From Gordonia humi (lineage in GTDB: Bacteria; Actinomycetota; Actinomycetes; Mycobacteriales; Mycobacteriaceae): a stretch of DNA of 64,000 nucleotides. The DNA lies in contig NZ_JACIFP010000001.1 in the NCBI RefSeq assembly GCF_014197435.1, forward strand, positions 4,712,001-4,776,000, given 5' to 3'. Positions within the stretch are counted from its first letter, which is position 1. The number at the start of each line of letters is the position of its first letter. Positions 50,637-59,719 of the stretch are shown piece by piece. The notes beneath the pieces are model-generated. The model saw nothing but the letters and a program-made list of their open reading frames with translations. It ran no database searches and was not told where the DNA came from. A program made the translations under genes and the position numbers.

Positions 50637-51071
50637 TCACATACGACGTTTGGCTTCTGCGGTGAGACCCTTCTTCGCGGTCTCGACGGCGATCTTCTGC
50701 CCGCGCTTGACGATCAGCGACGGCATCTTGATCTTCAGGTCGACGGTCAGGTCGAAGACCACGTGCGAGCCGTCGCCCTTCGGCGTGACGGTGTACTTGC
50801 CCTGCTGCTGCGACAGTTGCGAACTCTCGACGAGAGCCCACTCGCACGTGTTGTCGGTCCACGTGTAGTCCAGGACCTGGTCGTCGGTGATGCCGACGGC
50901 GGTGACCGACGCCTCGACACGGGCCGGACTGCCGTCCTCGTGTTCGGTGAGGATCTTCGCCGACTTGTGCGGACCCGACCACTCCGGGAGCGCCTCCACG
51001 TCGAGCAGGATCTCCATGATGACCGACGGCGGTGCGTCGATGTCGAATTCGGTGCTTGCGGTGACAGCCAT
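50637..51071 (-). CDS. SRPBCC family protein
   Basis: The 144-residue protein has the START/Bet v 1 fold of the polyketide cyclase/dehydrase type: AVTASTEFDIDAPPSVIMEILLDVEALPEWSG at the start, alternating strands, and a long final helix (VKRGQKIAVETAKKGLTAEAKRRM). Such proteins bind hydrophobic ligands. TACATT lies 6 bases before ATG 51071. No specific function is evident. Confidence 0.85.
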   Translation of the reverse strand: MAVTASTEFDIDAPPSVIMEILLDVEALPEWSGPHKSAKILTEHEDGSPARVEASVTAVGITDDQVLDYTWTDNTCEWALVESSQLSQQQGKYTVTPKGDGSHVVFDLTVDLKIKMPSLIVKRGQKIAVETAKKGLTAEAKRRM

Positions 51072-51077
51072 GGCATG

Positions 51078-51083
51078 AATGTA
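51078..51083 (-). promoter_or_regulatory. -10 element (TACATT) of the SRPBCC gene
   Basis: TACATT is six bases before ATG 51071 on the minus strand. Confidence 0.45.
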
Positions 51084-51127
51084 CCTGCCCGAGAAGTCGG
51101 GGAGGCGACGAATTCCTCACTCGCGTG

Positions 51128-51679
51128 TCAGGGCTCCAGCAGCGAGGCGATCTGCTCGGCCACCAGATCGAGCGGCTCCAGGCTCCGGTGCGCGCGGCAC
51201 AGGGTCACGGCCCCGTCGACGGCGGCGAGAATGGTCACCGCCAACGACCTCGCCCGCTGGGCGTCCGCTCCGGTCGACCGCAGACTCGCCGCGAGCATCT
51301 CCTCCCAGCGCGTGTAGGCGCGCGCCGCGATGTCGGCGATTCCCGGGTCGGTGCCGCGCGCCCGCGCCGCCGCCGACACCGTGCTGCCCGCGGTGAAGTC
51401 CGATTCGGTCAGGGTGCGCCGCCACATGGCCGCGATGTCGGCGACGAGATAGGCGGGCGACGAGTGCGCGGCCTCCGACAGTCCTTCGTCGATGTTCTCC
51501 GAGGCGAGCAGCACCGCCTCGGCGAGGACTTCCGATCGACCCCCGGGAAAGTGGTGGTACACCGATCCGCGCGGGGCCTCCGCGGCCTTGAGGACGTCGC
51601 CGATCGACGTGGCCGCCACCCCGTTACGCGCGATGAGATCCGCGGCCTCGGCCACCATCCGGGCACGCGGCGACGTCAT
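51128..51679 (-). CDS. TetR family transcriptional regulator
   Basis: This 183-residue regulator has a TetR helix-turn-helix (ADLIARNGVAATSIGDVLKAAEAPRGSVYHHFPGGRSEVL) of the LmrA/YxaF type. The C-terminal ligand domain carries RAHRSLEPLDLV at the end. Its ATG overlaps the stop of phosphatase copy 2, so the two are one operon. It may sense a compound related to that phosphatase, but there is no direct evidence. Confidence 0.87.
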   Translation of the reverse strand: MTSPRARMVAEAADLIARNGVAATSIGDVLKAAEAPRGSVYHHFPGGRSEVLAEAVLLASENIDEGLSEAAHSSPAYLVADIAAMWRRTLTESDFTAGSTVSAAARARGTDPGIADIAARAYTRWEEMLAASLRSTGADAQRARSLAVTILAAVDGAVTLCRAHRSLEPLDLVAEQIASLLEP

Positions 51680-52497
51680 GACAGGTAGGTCTGGCGGAGT
51701 CTGTCGGCCACGCCGGCATCGAGGCCGAGGCCGCCGGTCAGATACCCGTCGATGGTTCCGAACTGCGCGGCGACCTCGTCGAAGGCCGCGTTCAAGTACT
51801 CTTCGCGGACACCGAACACGGGCAGCAGGAGGTCCGGGTCGCCGCCCGCCTCGGCGAACCTGCCGAAGAGCGGCACCAACGACGGGACCAGCCGCTCGTT
51901 GGTCAGCAGGTAGTCGGTGTAGACCTCGTCGCGGGAGACCCCGAGCACGGTGAGCAGCGACGCCGCGGCCCACCCGGTCCGATCCTTGCCCGCTGTGCAG
52001 TGGAACGCGGCGGGGGCTTCGTCCTCGCCCGCGAGGCCGGCGAAGAAGCGGCGATACGCCGCCCTCGCGCTCGGCAGGTTCACCAGGTGCCGGTAGCTCG
52101 CGGTGACCGCGTCGACCACCGTGCCGCCGGCGAGCCGTTCGTTCATCTTCGCGACGCTCTCCGGATCGGCGAAGAACTCGTTCATGTTGGCGGGCACGGC
52201 CTGCTCGGAGTCGGCGAGGACGTCGAGGGCGAGGTGCCGCGTGCCGTCGAACGACGGGTCGGGCACCGACGCACGTTCGGCGTCCGAGCGCAGGTCGTAG
52301 AGGGTCTTGATGCCGAGTCCGGCGAACAGCGCCGCGTCGTCGTCGGTGAGCCCGCGGAAGTCGGCGGTGCGGTACAGGAGACCGGACCGGACCGTCGCAC
52401 CGTCATCGGTGGTCAGTCCACCGAGCTCGCGGAGGTTCGGCAGGGAGGCGATGGGACCGGACGCCTCGCGGACGGGAGCGGTCTGCGAATCGGGCAT
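51676..52497 (-). CDS. tyrosine phosphatase (PtpB/SIW14-like), copy 2
   Basis: This 273-residue phosphatase has P-loop HCTAGKDRTGW with Cys167, and IASLPNLRELGG, LLYRTADFRGLTDDDA and VREEYLNAAFDEVAAQFG matching copy 1 (VREEYLTAAFDEVDRQYG). The two are plainly tandem paralogues separated by an SRPBCC and a TetR gene. ATG 52497 follows TAACCT by 6 bases. It has no signal peptide. The duplication may have taken one copy under TetR control. Confidence 0.9.
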   Translation of the reverse strand: MPDSQTAPVREASGPIASLPNLRELGGLTTDDGATVRSGLLYRTADFRGLTDDDAALFAGLGIKTLYDLRSDAERASVPDPSFDGTRHLALDVLADSEQAVPANMNEFFADPESVAKMNERLAGGTVVDAVTASYRHLVNLPSARAAYRRFFAGLAGEDEAPAAFHCTAGKDRTGWAAASLLTVLGVSRDEVYTDYLLTNERLVPSLVPLFGRFAEAGGDPDLLLPVFGVREEYLNAAFDEVAAQFGTIDGYLTGGLGLDAGVADRLRQTYLS

Positions 52498-52862
52498 GGG
52501 TGAAGGTTAACGCGAGAGCGACGATCGCGCCGCGCACGAATGCGTCAACGGACGCCCGGACACGCATGCTGCCGTGGCCGACGAACTCGGTGAGCGCGCC
52601 GTGACAGGGCGTCGACTCCCGAAGGCGTGGGCGCGGTGACCATCGTGGGAGAGATTCGACCCGTCAACCCGAACGATCGTTAGGGATGTAGAAGTCAGAG
52701 GCCGGGTGTCAATATCGCGGGATCGATCCACAGAACCGCGCTTCACCAGTGTATACATCCGTGACCGTTGACACCTCTGGCTGAACACAGGCAGCATCGG
52801 ACCAATCAATCGTTCGGCATCAAAGCATCACAATCCAGCCGCGCTCGACGAAGGAGACACCT
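52498..52862. other. promoter region of the SDR gene, no gene
   Basis: This 365-bp stretch has three visible elements. TAACCT on the minus strand (52509-52504) serves phosphatase copy 2. AACGATCGTT (52672-52681) is a 10-bp palindrome that could be a TetR site. TTGACA (52768-52773), 18 bp, CAGCAT (52792-52797) is a sigma-A-type promoter for the SDR gene. A ribosome site AAGGAGA (52851-52857) precedes an out-of-frame ATG at 52863. Confidence 0.5.
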
Positions 52863-52894
52863 ATGACCGCACACTCGAAGGGCGAACCCTGATC

Positions 52895-53698
52895 ATGTCG
52901 GGCGGCTCACGCGGCATCGGAGAAGCCATCGCCGTTCAGGCCGCTCGGCGCGGAGCCAACGTCGCAATGATCGCGAAGACCACCGAACCGCACCCGAAGC
53001 TTCCCGGCACGATCTTCACCGCGGCTGCCGCGGTCGAAGAAGCGGGCGGACAGGCCCTTCCCATCGTCGGCGACGTTCGGGACGACGAGTCGGTCGCCGA
53101 CGCCGTCGCCCAGACCGTCGACCGCTTCGGCGGTGTCGACATCGTGGTCAACAACGCGAGCGCACTCGATCTGACACCGACGGATCAGATCAGCATGAAG
53201 AAGTACGACCTCATGCAGGACATCAACGCCCGCGGCGCGTTCCTCCTCTCGAAGACGGCCATCCCGCACCTGCGCGAGTCGCCGAACGCGCACATCCTCA
53301 CACTCTCGCCGCCGATCGACCTCGACCCGAAGTGGTTCGCGAGCATCGGCACCGCTTACACGATCTCGAAGTTCTCGATGTCGCTGGTCGCCATCGGCCT
53401 CGCCGCGGAACTCGCCGCAGACGGCATCGCCGTCAACTCCTTGTGGCCGCGAACCACGATCAACACCGCGGCGGTACGCAACATCCTGAGCGCCGAGCTG
53501 GTCGACCAGAGCCGAACACCTGCGATCATGGCCGACGCGGCGATGAGCATCCTCACCAGACCTGCCGCACACGCCACCGGCCGGTGCTTCATCGACGACG
53601 AGGTGCTTCGGGCAGACGGCGAGGTCGACCTCGACCAGTACCGGGTCGCGCCGGGCGACGGCGAGCTCGAGCTCGATTTCTGGATGAGCTGGGACTGA
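52895..53698 (+). CDS. SDR family oxidoreductase, probable 5' frameshift
   Basis: The 267-residue open frame has the cofactor motif SGGSRGIGEAIA, NNASALDL and the active-site YTISK near 146, in the HSDL2-like SDR group. It starts in the middle of strand 1. Upstream, the same frame encodes the missing residues (TLEGRTLI) but has no start codon, while the proper ribosome site AAGGAGA is followed by ATG 52863 in another frame that stops after nine codons. This suggests a small insertion or deletion near 52863-52886. ATG 52895 is the first in-frame start. Confidence 0.8.
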   Translation: MSGGSRGIGEAIAVQAARRGANVAMIAKTTEPHPKLPGTIFTAAAAVEEAGGQALPIVGDVRDDESVADAVAQTVDRFGGVDIVVNNASALDLTPTDQISMKKYDLMQDINARGAFLLSKTAIPHLRESPNAHILTLSPPIDLDPKWFASIGTAYTISKFSMSLVAIGLAAELAADGIAVNSLWPRTTINTAAVRNILSAELVDQSRTPAIMADAAMSILTRPAAHATGRCFIDDEVLRADGEVDLDQYRVAPGDGELELDFWMSWD

Positions 53699-53756
53699 AC
53701 AGCGGCACGACTGGGAATGACGGCTACGCTGAAGCCGACGAGTCGCAAGGAGAATC

Positions 53757-54347
53757 GTGGCAGGCGAGCAGCCCAACGGACGTGACGACATCCTCGACTC
53801 GGCGGTGCGTCTGTTCAACGAACGCGGGTACTACGGCACGTCGACGCGCGACATCGCCAAAGGCGCCGAGATGACGGCCGCCTCTATCTACCACCATTTC
53901 GCATCGAAGCAGGAGATCTTGCAGAGCATCATGGGTCGCGCCCTGCAGGGGGCTCTGTCGATGACGCGAGCCGCGGTGATCCGGGCAGGCGGGACACCCG
54001 ACGGCCAGCTACGGGCACTGATGCGAGCATGGGTCGTGTTCCATGCGACCCACCGGCGCGACGCCGTCGTCGGCGCGACCGAACTTCGGAGTGTCGAAGG
54101 CCCTGGTCGCGACCGGGTCGTCGCCCTGCGAGATGAGCAGGAGGCACTGTTCCGCGACGTCGTCCTGCGCGGTGTCGAGGAGTCCGTGTTCGCGACCGGA
54201 TTCCCGTATGAAGCGACGCGGAGCATCATCAGCGCGGGTCAGTCGATCTGCATGTGGTGGCGCGATGACGGTCCGATGTCGGTCGACGAATTGGCCGACA
54301 GATACGAAGCGATCGCATTGGCGATCGTCGAGTACCACCCGGCGTGA
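53757..54347 (+). CDS. TetR family regulator (KstR2/FadR-like)
   Basis: This 196-residue repressor has a TetR helix-turn-helix (LDSAVRLFNERGYYGTSTRDIAKGAEMTAASIYHHFASKQEIL) and a C-terminal domain (FHATHRRDAVVGATELRSVEGPGRDRVVALRDEQE) of the type found in acyl-CoA-responsive TetR proteins that control lipid or steroid catabolism. GTG 53757 has AAGGAG 7 bases upstream. It follows the SDR gene by 58 bases and is probably cotranscribed with it. Confidence 0.87.
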   Translation: MAGEQPNGRDDILDSAVRLFNERGYYGTSTRDIAKGAEMTAASIYHHFASKQEILQSIMGRALQGALSMTRAAVIRAGGTPDGQLRALMRAWVVFHATHRRDAVVGATELRSVEGPGRDRVVALRDEQEALFRDVVLRGVEESVFATGFPYEATRSIISAGQSICMWWRDDGPMSVDELADRYEAIALAIVEYHPA

Positions 54348-54509
54348 CAATGCCGTCGACGGTCTCGATGTCGTCGTTCCGTCCCTACCGGTGGTCGACC
54401 GCGCGGCGTCGGACAACCGGCGCTCCACAACGCGCGGACGACACGAGTCCCAGCGAATCCGTCCGCCGAATCGAGATGCGACACCTATGTCACAGCATGG
54501 AGTCGAACG

Positions 54510-55085
54510 TCAGTCCATTCCAGCGGTCAGCATCGCCGACAGCTCTCGATAGGCACTCGCATCGTCGAGCCCCAGGCTCGCCTGGATGTCGCCGCGTTGG
54601 ATCGAGACCATCATCGTCGCCGCGACCTCGGCGGCGAACGCGGCGTGCACCCCGCGGAACTCTCCCGCCGCCACACCGGCGTCGATGATCTCCTTGACGC
54701 GCGCGGCCGCGATCTGCGTGTTCCGCTCGTACACCGCGCGCGCCGGAGCGAACGCGTCGAGATCGCGCATGAACTGATCCGACACCACCGACAGCGCGTC
54801 GCCGACCGCGGCGAGGTAGGCGGACACCTGGTCGCGGGCCGGAGCCGACGGATCGACGTGCGCCTCGACCTGCGCCGTCGCGCGCTTGAAGAAGTGCACG
54901 GTCGCCGCGACGACCAGCTGCTCCTTGCTCCCCGCCAGGGTGTAGAGCGTCGACTTGGAGCACCGCAGCCGCGCGGCGATCGCGTCGAGGGTGAGGTGAG
55001 CGAACCCCTCCGCGAGGAACACGTCGAGGAGCTCGCCGAAGAGCTCGCTCTGGCGCGGCGTCGCGAAGTGGGGCGGGGTGACCAT
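54510..55085 (-). CDS. TetR family transcriptional regulator, divergent from acyl-CoA dehydrogenase
   Basis: The 191-residue regulator has its helix-turn-helix in LLDVFLAEGFAHLTLDAIAARLRCSKSTLYTLAGSKEQLV and a C-terminal helical domain (QVSAYLAAVGDALSVVSDQFMRDLDAF). ATG 55085 lies next to an operator array of AGTACT motifs shared with the acyl-CoA dehydrogenase, so it likely represses both. A longer frame to 55130 reads through the operator. It converges with the previous TetR gene. Confidence 0.86.
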   Translation of the reverse strand: MVTPPHFATPRQSELFGELLDVFLAEGFAHLTLDAIAARLRCSKSTLYTLAGSKEQLVVAATVHFFKRATAQVEAHVDPSAPARDQVSAYLAAVGDALSVVSDQFMRDLDAFAPARAVYERNTQIAAARVKEIIDAGVAAGEFRGVHAAFAAEVAATMMVSIQRGDIQASLGLDDASAYRELSAMLTAGMD

Positions 55086-55090
55086 GCGAT

Positions 55091-55158
55091 GAATAGTACT
55101 GCGCGAGCTCTTGCAGTACACCCGACGCAACAGTACTATTCAGCCATCTCCAGTACTG
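55091..55158. promoter_or_regulatory. AGTACT operator array between tetR and the acyl-CoA dehydrogenase gene
   Basis: Four AGTAC-type sites lie at 55095-55100, 55115-55120 (AGTACA), 55132-55137 and 55152-55157, with centres 20, 17 and 20 bp apart. The first and third sit in a perfect 11-bp inverted repeat, GAATAGTACTG (55091-55101) and CAGTACTATTC (55131-55141). The TetR protein encoded to the left is the obvious binder. Confidence 0.65.
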
Positions 55159-55182
55159 TCCCTGTACCGTAAGGATCCCCGC

Positions 55183-56322
55183 ATGGCCGTCGACAGACTT
55201 CTGCCCACCACCGAAGCCCGCGACCTCATCGCCCTCACCCGCGACGTCGCCGACAAAGTCCTCGCCCCCATCGTCGACGAACACGAGAAGAACGAGACCT
55301 ACCCCGACGGTGTGTTCGCCGCCCTGGGCGACGCCGGACTCCTCTCCCTGCCCTACCCCGAGGAGTGGGGCGGCGGCGGACAGCCGTACGAGGTGTACCT
55401 GCAGGTCCTCGAAGAACTCGCCGCGCGCTGGGCCTCGGTCGCCGTCGCCGTCAGCGTCCACAGCCTCGCCATCCACCCGCTCATGGCGTTCGGCACCCAG
55501 GAGCAGAAGGAGACGTGGCTCCCCGACATGCTCGGCGGATCCACGATCGGCGCCTACAGCCTCTCCGAGCCCCAGGCCGGATCCGACGCCGCGGCCCTGG
55601 CGTGCAAAGCGACCCCCGTCGACGGCGGTTACTCGGTCACCGGAGCCAAGGCCTGGATCACCCACGGCGGCATCGCCGACTTCTACAATCTCTTCGCCCG
55701 CACCGGCGACGGCTCCAAAGGCATCTCCTGCTTCCTCGTCGCCAAAGACACCGAGGGCCTGAGCTTCGGCAGGCCAGAGGAGAAGATGGGTCTGCACGCG
55801 GTTCCCACCACCTCCGCCCACTACGACGGCGCCTTCCTGCCCACCGACCGCCGCATCGGCGATGAGGGTCAGGGCCTCCAGATCGCGTTCAGCGCTCTCG
55901 ACTCCGGACGTCTCGGCATCGCCGCCGTCGCCGTCGGACTCGCCCAGGCCGCCCTCGACGAAGCCGTCGCCTACGCCAAGGAACGGACCACGTTCGGTCG
56001 CAAGATCATCGACCACCAGGGACTCGGCTTCCTCCTGGCCGACATGGCCGCCGCCGTCGACTCGGCCCGCGCCACCTACCTCGACGCCGCCCGCCGCCGC
56101 GACGCCGGGCTCCCCTACTCGCGCAACGCCTCCGTCGCCAAACTCGTCGCCACCGACGCCGCCATGAAAGTCACCACGGACGCCGTCCAGGTCCTCGGCG
56201 GCTACGGCTACACTCGCGACTTCCGCCTCGAGCGCTACATGCGCGAAGCCAAGATCACCCAGATCTTCGAAGGCACCAATCAGATCCAACGACTGGTCAT
56301 CAGCCGCCACCTCGCGGGATGA
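55183..56322 (+). CDS. acyl-CoA dehydrogenase
   Basis: This 379-residue flavoprotein oxidises acyl-CoA to enoyl-CoA. It has the family signature [18 protein letters not shown], the FAD-binding [10 protein letters not shown], and the C-terminal [36 protein letters not shown] with catalytic Glu363. ATG 55183 has AAGGAT 9 bases upstream; the frame is open 24 codons further without homology. Its stop overlaps the racemase ATG, so the two form an operon under the AGTACT array. Confidence 0.95.
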   Translation: MAVDRLLPTTEARDLIALTRDVADKVLAPIVDEHEKNETYPDGVFAALGDAGLLSLPYPEEWGGGGQPYEVYLQVLEELAARWASVAVAVSVHSLAIHPLMAFGTQEQKETWLPDMLGGSTIGAYSLSEPQAGSDAAALACKATPVDGGYSVTGAKAWITHGGIADFYNLFARTGDGSKGISCFLVAKDTEGLSFGRPEEKMGLHAVPTTSAHYDGAFLPTDRRIGDEGQGLQIAFSALDSGRLGIAAVAVGLAQAALDEAVAYAKERTTFGRKIIDHQGLGFLLADMAAAVDSARATYLDAARRRDAGLPYSRNASVAKLVATDAAMKVTTDAVQVLGGYGYTRDFRLERYMREAKITQIFEGTNQIQRLVISRHLAG

Positions 56323-57431
56323 CGGGGGCATCGGAGATGACAGGACCGCTCGCCGGCTTGAAGGTCGTCGAACTCGGCGGCATCGGCCCCGGCCCGCACG
56401 CCGCCATGATGTTGGCCGACCTGGGCGCCGACGTCGTGCGTGTCGAACGTCCAGGCGGCGCATTGGATCTCACCGGCGGCAGACCCGACTACCTGCTGCG
56501 CGGGCGACGGTCGGTCAGCGCCGACCTCCGCGGCCTCGAGGGGCTCGACGTGGTCCGTCGACTCCTCGCGAAGGCCGATGTCCTCATCGAGGGGTTCCGA
56601 CCGGGCGTCGCCGAGCGGCTCGGAATCGGCCCGTCCGACGTCGAAGCGTTCAACAACCGCCTGATCTACGGGCGCATGACCGGCTGGGGTCAGGACGGTC
56701 CGTGGGCGCGTCGGGCCGGGCACGACATCAACTACATCTCGATCACCGGCGCACTCCACGCGATCGGCCGCACCGGCGAGCCGCCCGCACCGCCGCTCAA
56801 CCTGGTCGGCGACTTCGGCGGCGGATCGATGTTCCTGGTGACCGGCGTCCTCGCCGCACTGTGGGAGCGGGAGCGGTCGGGGCGCGGCCAGGTGGTCGAC
56901 ACCGCGATGATCGACGGCGCGAGCGCGCTGATGCAGATGATGTGGAGCATGCTCGGTCAGGGCACCTGGTCGACCGACCGAGGATCCAATTTGCTCGACG
57001 GCGGCGCCCCGTTCTACGACACGTACCGGTGCGGCGACGACCGCTTCGTGGCTGTGGGAGCCATCGAGCCGCAGTTCTACGCCGCGCTGCTCGACGGCCT
57101 CGACATCGATCCCGCCGAACTCCCCGATCAGCTCGACCGGTCCGGTTGGCCGACGATCCGCGCCCGCTTCACCGAACGCTTCGCCACCCGCCCGCGCGAC
57201 GAATGGGCGCGACTCTTCGACGGCACCGACGCCTGCGTCAGCCCGGTCCTCGACTTCGCCGAGGCCGCCGATCACCCGCAGATGGCCGCCCGTGAGAACC
57301 TGATCGAGATCGACGGAATCCGGCAGGCGGCCCCGGCGCCGCGGTTCTCCCGGACCTCGCCCGGTGTGCCGGCCACACCGCCGGTGCCGGGCGGAGACAC
57401 CGAGGAGGTCTTGACGGACTGGGAGGCCTGA
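56319..57431 (+). CDS. mcr: alpha-methylacyl-CoA racemase (CaiB/BaiF family)
   Basis: This 370-residue enzyme epimerises 2-methylacyl-CoA so that branched-chain or sterol-derived acids can enter beta-oxidation. The catalytic His135 (AGHDINY), Asp165 (VGDFGGGS) and Glu250 (AIEPQFY) match the M. tuberculosis MCR residues His126, Asp156 and Glu241 with the same spacing. [32 protein letters not shown] is the family N-terminus. ATG 56319 overlaps the dehydrogenase stop; ATG 56337 is an alternative that gives the usual N-terminus. Confidence 0.93.
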   Translation: MTGASEMTGPLAGLKVVELGGIGPGPHAAMMLADLGADVVRVERPGGALDLTGGRPDYLLRGRRSVSADLRGLEGLDVVRRLLAKADVLIEGFRPGVAERLGIGPSDVEAFNNRLIYGRMTGWGQDGPWARRAGHDINYISITGALHAIGRTGEPPAPPLNLVGDFGGGSMFLVTGVLAALWERERSGRGQVVDTAMIDGASALMQMMWSMLGQGTWSTDRGSNLLDGGAPFYDTYRCGDDRFVAVGAIEPQFYAALLDGLDIDPAELPDQLDRSGWPTIRARFTERFATRPRDEWARLFDGTDACVSPVLDFAEAADHPQMAARENLIEIDGIRQAAPAPRFSRTSPGVPATPPVPGGDTEEVLTDWEA

Positions 57432-57471
57432 GCTCCGACCGACAACGCTCTCCCGAACCCCGGATCGCCGA

Positions 57472-57477
57472 TAGGCT
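57472..57477 (+). promoter_or_regulatory. -10 element (TAGGCT) of the M20 peptidase gene
   Basis: TAGGCT is six bases before GTG 57484, a leaderless spacing. Confidence 0.5.
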
Positions 57478-57483
57478 GATCTC

Positions 57484-58770
57484 GTGATCTCCGCTGCCGA
57501 ACTCCCCGCTGACCTGATCGCCCGCGTCGACGAAGCGGTCGACGCCGACGCCGAACGCCTCGTCGAGACGTTCAAGGACATTCATCGCAATCCCGAACTG
57601 GCCTTCGACGAGATACGCACGTCCCGCCTGATCGAGAAGGCGCTGCAGAACCTCGGATTCGGCGTCACAAAGGGCATCGGCCGCACCGGCATCGCCGCGA
57701 CGCTGCGCAACGGCGACGGCCCGGTCGTGATGTACCGCGCCGACATGGATGCGAACGCCGTCGAGGAGGAGACCGGGCTCGACTACGCGAGCGAGGTCCG
57801 GGTCACTCGGGAGGACGGCACCGAAGTCCCGGTGGCCCACATGTGCGGGCACGACGCGCACGTGTGCTGGCTGATCGGGATGGCGCATGCCCTGGTGGCC
57901 GTGCGTGATTCGTGGTCGGGCACCGTCGTCCTGATCGGTCAGCCCGCCGAGGAGCCGATCACCGGCGCCAAGGCGATGGTCGACGACGGTCTGTACAACT
58001 TCATCCCCAGACCCGACGTGTTGATCGGCATGCACACGGTGCCCGGCCCGGTCGGCGTCGTCTCGTCCTCGCCGGGACCGAAGATGGCGGGCACCGACCA
58101 GGTCGACATCCTGTTCCACGGCGTCGGCGGCCACGGTTCGATGCCGCAGAAGGCGAAGGACCCGGTACGGATGGCCGCTCTCGCGGTCGTCGAGTTCGGC
58201 AACATCGTGTCGCGACGGATCGACCCGTCGCAGACCGCGGTGCTGACCGTCGGCGCGATCCAGGCCGGCACCGACAACAACGTGATCCCGTCGCAGGCGC
58301 TGGTCAAGGCTAACGTGCGCTGGTACGACCCGGCGGTCCGCGAGACACTGCTGTCGTCGATCCGCTCGGTGGCGGAGTCGGTGGCCCGCAGCTTCGACGT
58401 CGCCGACGACCGACTGCCGGAGATCATCATGAAGGGCGGGTCACTGCCCCTGGTGAACGATCCGCAGCTCGCCGCGTCGATGGCGGAGTCGCTGGCGAAG
58501 ATCATCGGCGACGACAACGTGGTCACCGATCTACCACCGGCCACCGGCTCCGAGGACGTGCAGGTCCTCAAGGGCCCGTACCCGGACATGCCGTTCAACT
58601 ACCTGCTGGTCGGTGTCGCCGATCCGCAGGTGTACGCCGCCGCCCGCGAGCGCGGCGACTCCGCGCCGTTCACCCCGCACAACCCGAACTACGTCGTCGA
58701 CCTCGCCGCGATCGGTTACGGCGCGAAGGTCGCCGCCTACGCGATGCTGGGACTGCTCGGGGCGGGGTAG
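57484..58770 (+). CDS. M20 family amidohydrolase/peptidase (aminoacylase-like)
   Basis: This 428-residue zinc enzyme has the M20D pattern: DIHRNPELAFDE near residue 33, VVMYRADMDA near 81, the metal site AHMCGHDAH near 118, GQPAEEP near 156, and HGVGGHGSMPQ near 216. Such enzymes remove acyl groups from amino acids or split dipeptides. It has no signal peptide. It converges with the GntR gene, whose stop is 8 bases away. Confidence 0.92.
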   Translation: MISAAELPADLIARVDEAVDADAERLVETFKDIHRNPELAFDEIRTSRLIEKALQNLGFGVTKGIGRTGIAATLRNGDGPVVMYRADMDANAVEEETGLDYASEVRVTREDGTEVPVAHMCGHDAHVCWLIGMAHALVAVRDSWSGTVVLIGQPAEEPITGAKAMVDDGLYNFIPRPDVLIGMHTVPGPVGVVSSSPGPKMAGTDQVDILFHGVGGHGSMPQKAKDPVRMAALAVVEFGNIVSRRIDPSQTAVLTVGAIQAGTDNNVIPSQALVKANVRWYDPAVRETLLSSIRSVAESVARSFDVADDRLPEIIMKGGSLPLVNDPQLAASMAESLAKIIGDDNVVTDLPPATGSEDVQVLKGPYPDMPFNYLLVGVADPQVYAAARERGDSAPFTPHNPNYVVDLAAIGYGAKVAAYAMLGLLGAG

Positions 58771-58777
58771 CGCCCCG

Positions 58778-59455
58778 TCACGGCCGATACAACTCCTCGA
58801 AGATCCGCGGCAGCGCCGCTCGAGCGGCCTGCTGGACGTGATGCTCACCCGCTCGCCGAGCCCCGTCGACGTCGCCCGCGATGATCGCGTCGCGGATCGC
58901 GCGGATCTCGGCGAGCGTCTCCGGATGCCGTTCCGGCAGCGAGAGCGAGTACCGACGGAGCAGATTGATGCGGACGCGCAGCAGTCGAAGTGTGGACGTG
59001 AGCTGCTCGTTGCCCGCGCCGAGAAGGAGAACGTCGTAGAACGCCGCCTTGGCGTCGATGATCGCGTTGAGGTCGCCGTCGTCGATCGCCGCCTCGATCC
59101 CGTCGATCACCTCCCACAGCGCCTGCTTGTGCTCGACGGTGCCGCGTTTGGCGAACAGACTGCACGCCAGCGCTTCCAGGGATTCGCGCAGTTCGAACAT
59201 CTGCTCGGCGTCGGCGTATGAGACGGTGACGACGACGGCGCCGCGATTCGGCTCGATCGTCAGGAAACCCTCTGCCTCCAACTGGCGCAGCGTCTCGCGC
59301 ACCACGGTCCGCGAGACGTCGAAGTCCTCGCACAGCTCGCGTTCGCTCAATCGCGTGCCCGGCTCGAGCACACCCGCGCTGATGCGATCTCGGACCGATG
59401 TGGCCAGTCGTTGACGGGTCGGCGCCGCGACCGGCGCGGAGTCGTCGGATGTCAT
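58778..59455 (-). CDS. GntR family regulator, FCD domain
   Basis: The 225-residue regulator has an N-terminal winged helix (LATSVRDRISAGVLEPGTRLSERELCEDFDVSRTVVRETLRQLEAEGF) and a helical FCD ligand domain ending HHVQQAARAALPRIFEEL. FCD regulators respond to carboxylic acids. Inverted sites with CGTACAGAT lie upstream of it in the gap before the monooxygenase gene, so it may control that gene and the CitE-like lyase. The ATG is at 59455. Confidence 0.9.
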   Translation of the reverse strand: MTSDDSAPVAAPTRQRLATSVRDRISAGVLEPGTRLSERELCEDFDVSRTVVRETLRQLEAEGFLTIEPNRGAVVVTVSYADAEQMFELRESLEALACSLFAKRGTVEHKQALWEVIDGIEAAIDDGDLNAIIDAKAAFYDVLLLGAGNEQLTSTLRLLRVRINLLRRYSLSLPERHPETLAEIRAIRDAIIAGDVDGARRAGEHHVQQAARAALPRIFEELYRP

Positions 59456-59474
59456 CCCAGCCCTTTCGGGTTGT

Positions 59475-59584
59475 CGTACAGATCAGATCGTCGTTACGAA
59501 GATACCGCGCTCACATCGGCGGAGCACCCCGATCCGTCCCGATCGTTCACCTCGGCGACGCCCACCTGTAAGACAATCTGTACG
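59475..59584. promoter_or_regulatory. candidate GntR operator half-sites between gntR and the monooxygenase gene
   Basis: GTCGTACAGAT (59473-59483) and ATCTGTACGTC (59576-59586) are inverted copies with 10 of 11 matches, 92 bp apart. They flank the divergent control region and would fit a looped or doubled GntR site. Confidence 0.4.
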
Positions 59585-59705
59585 TCGTCGTCGAGTGACG
59601 ACCATGCAGCGGTACTCGCGAGTAACCTGGGTATTTGTTCATTGATTGCGCGCGATCCGGCCACAGAACTACCGCGTTCACTGGACGGAGTGACTCAGAT
59701 CGTCA

Positions 59706-59711
59706 TACAAT
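59706..59711 (+). promoter_or_regulatory. -10 element (TACAAT) of the monooxygenase gene
   Basis: TACAAT is eight bases before ATG 59720. Confidence 0.4.
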
Positions 59712-59719
59712 TAATCTCG

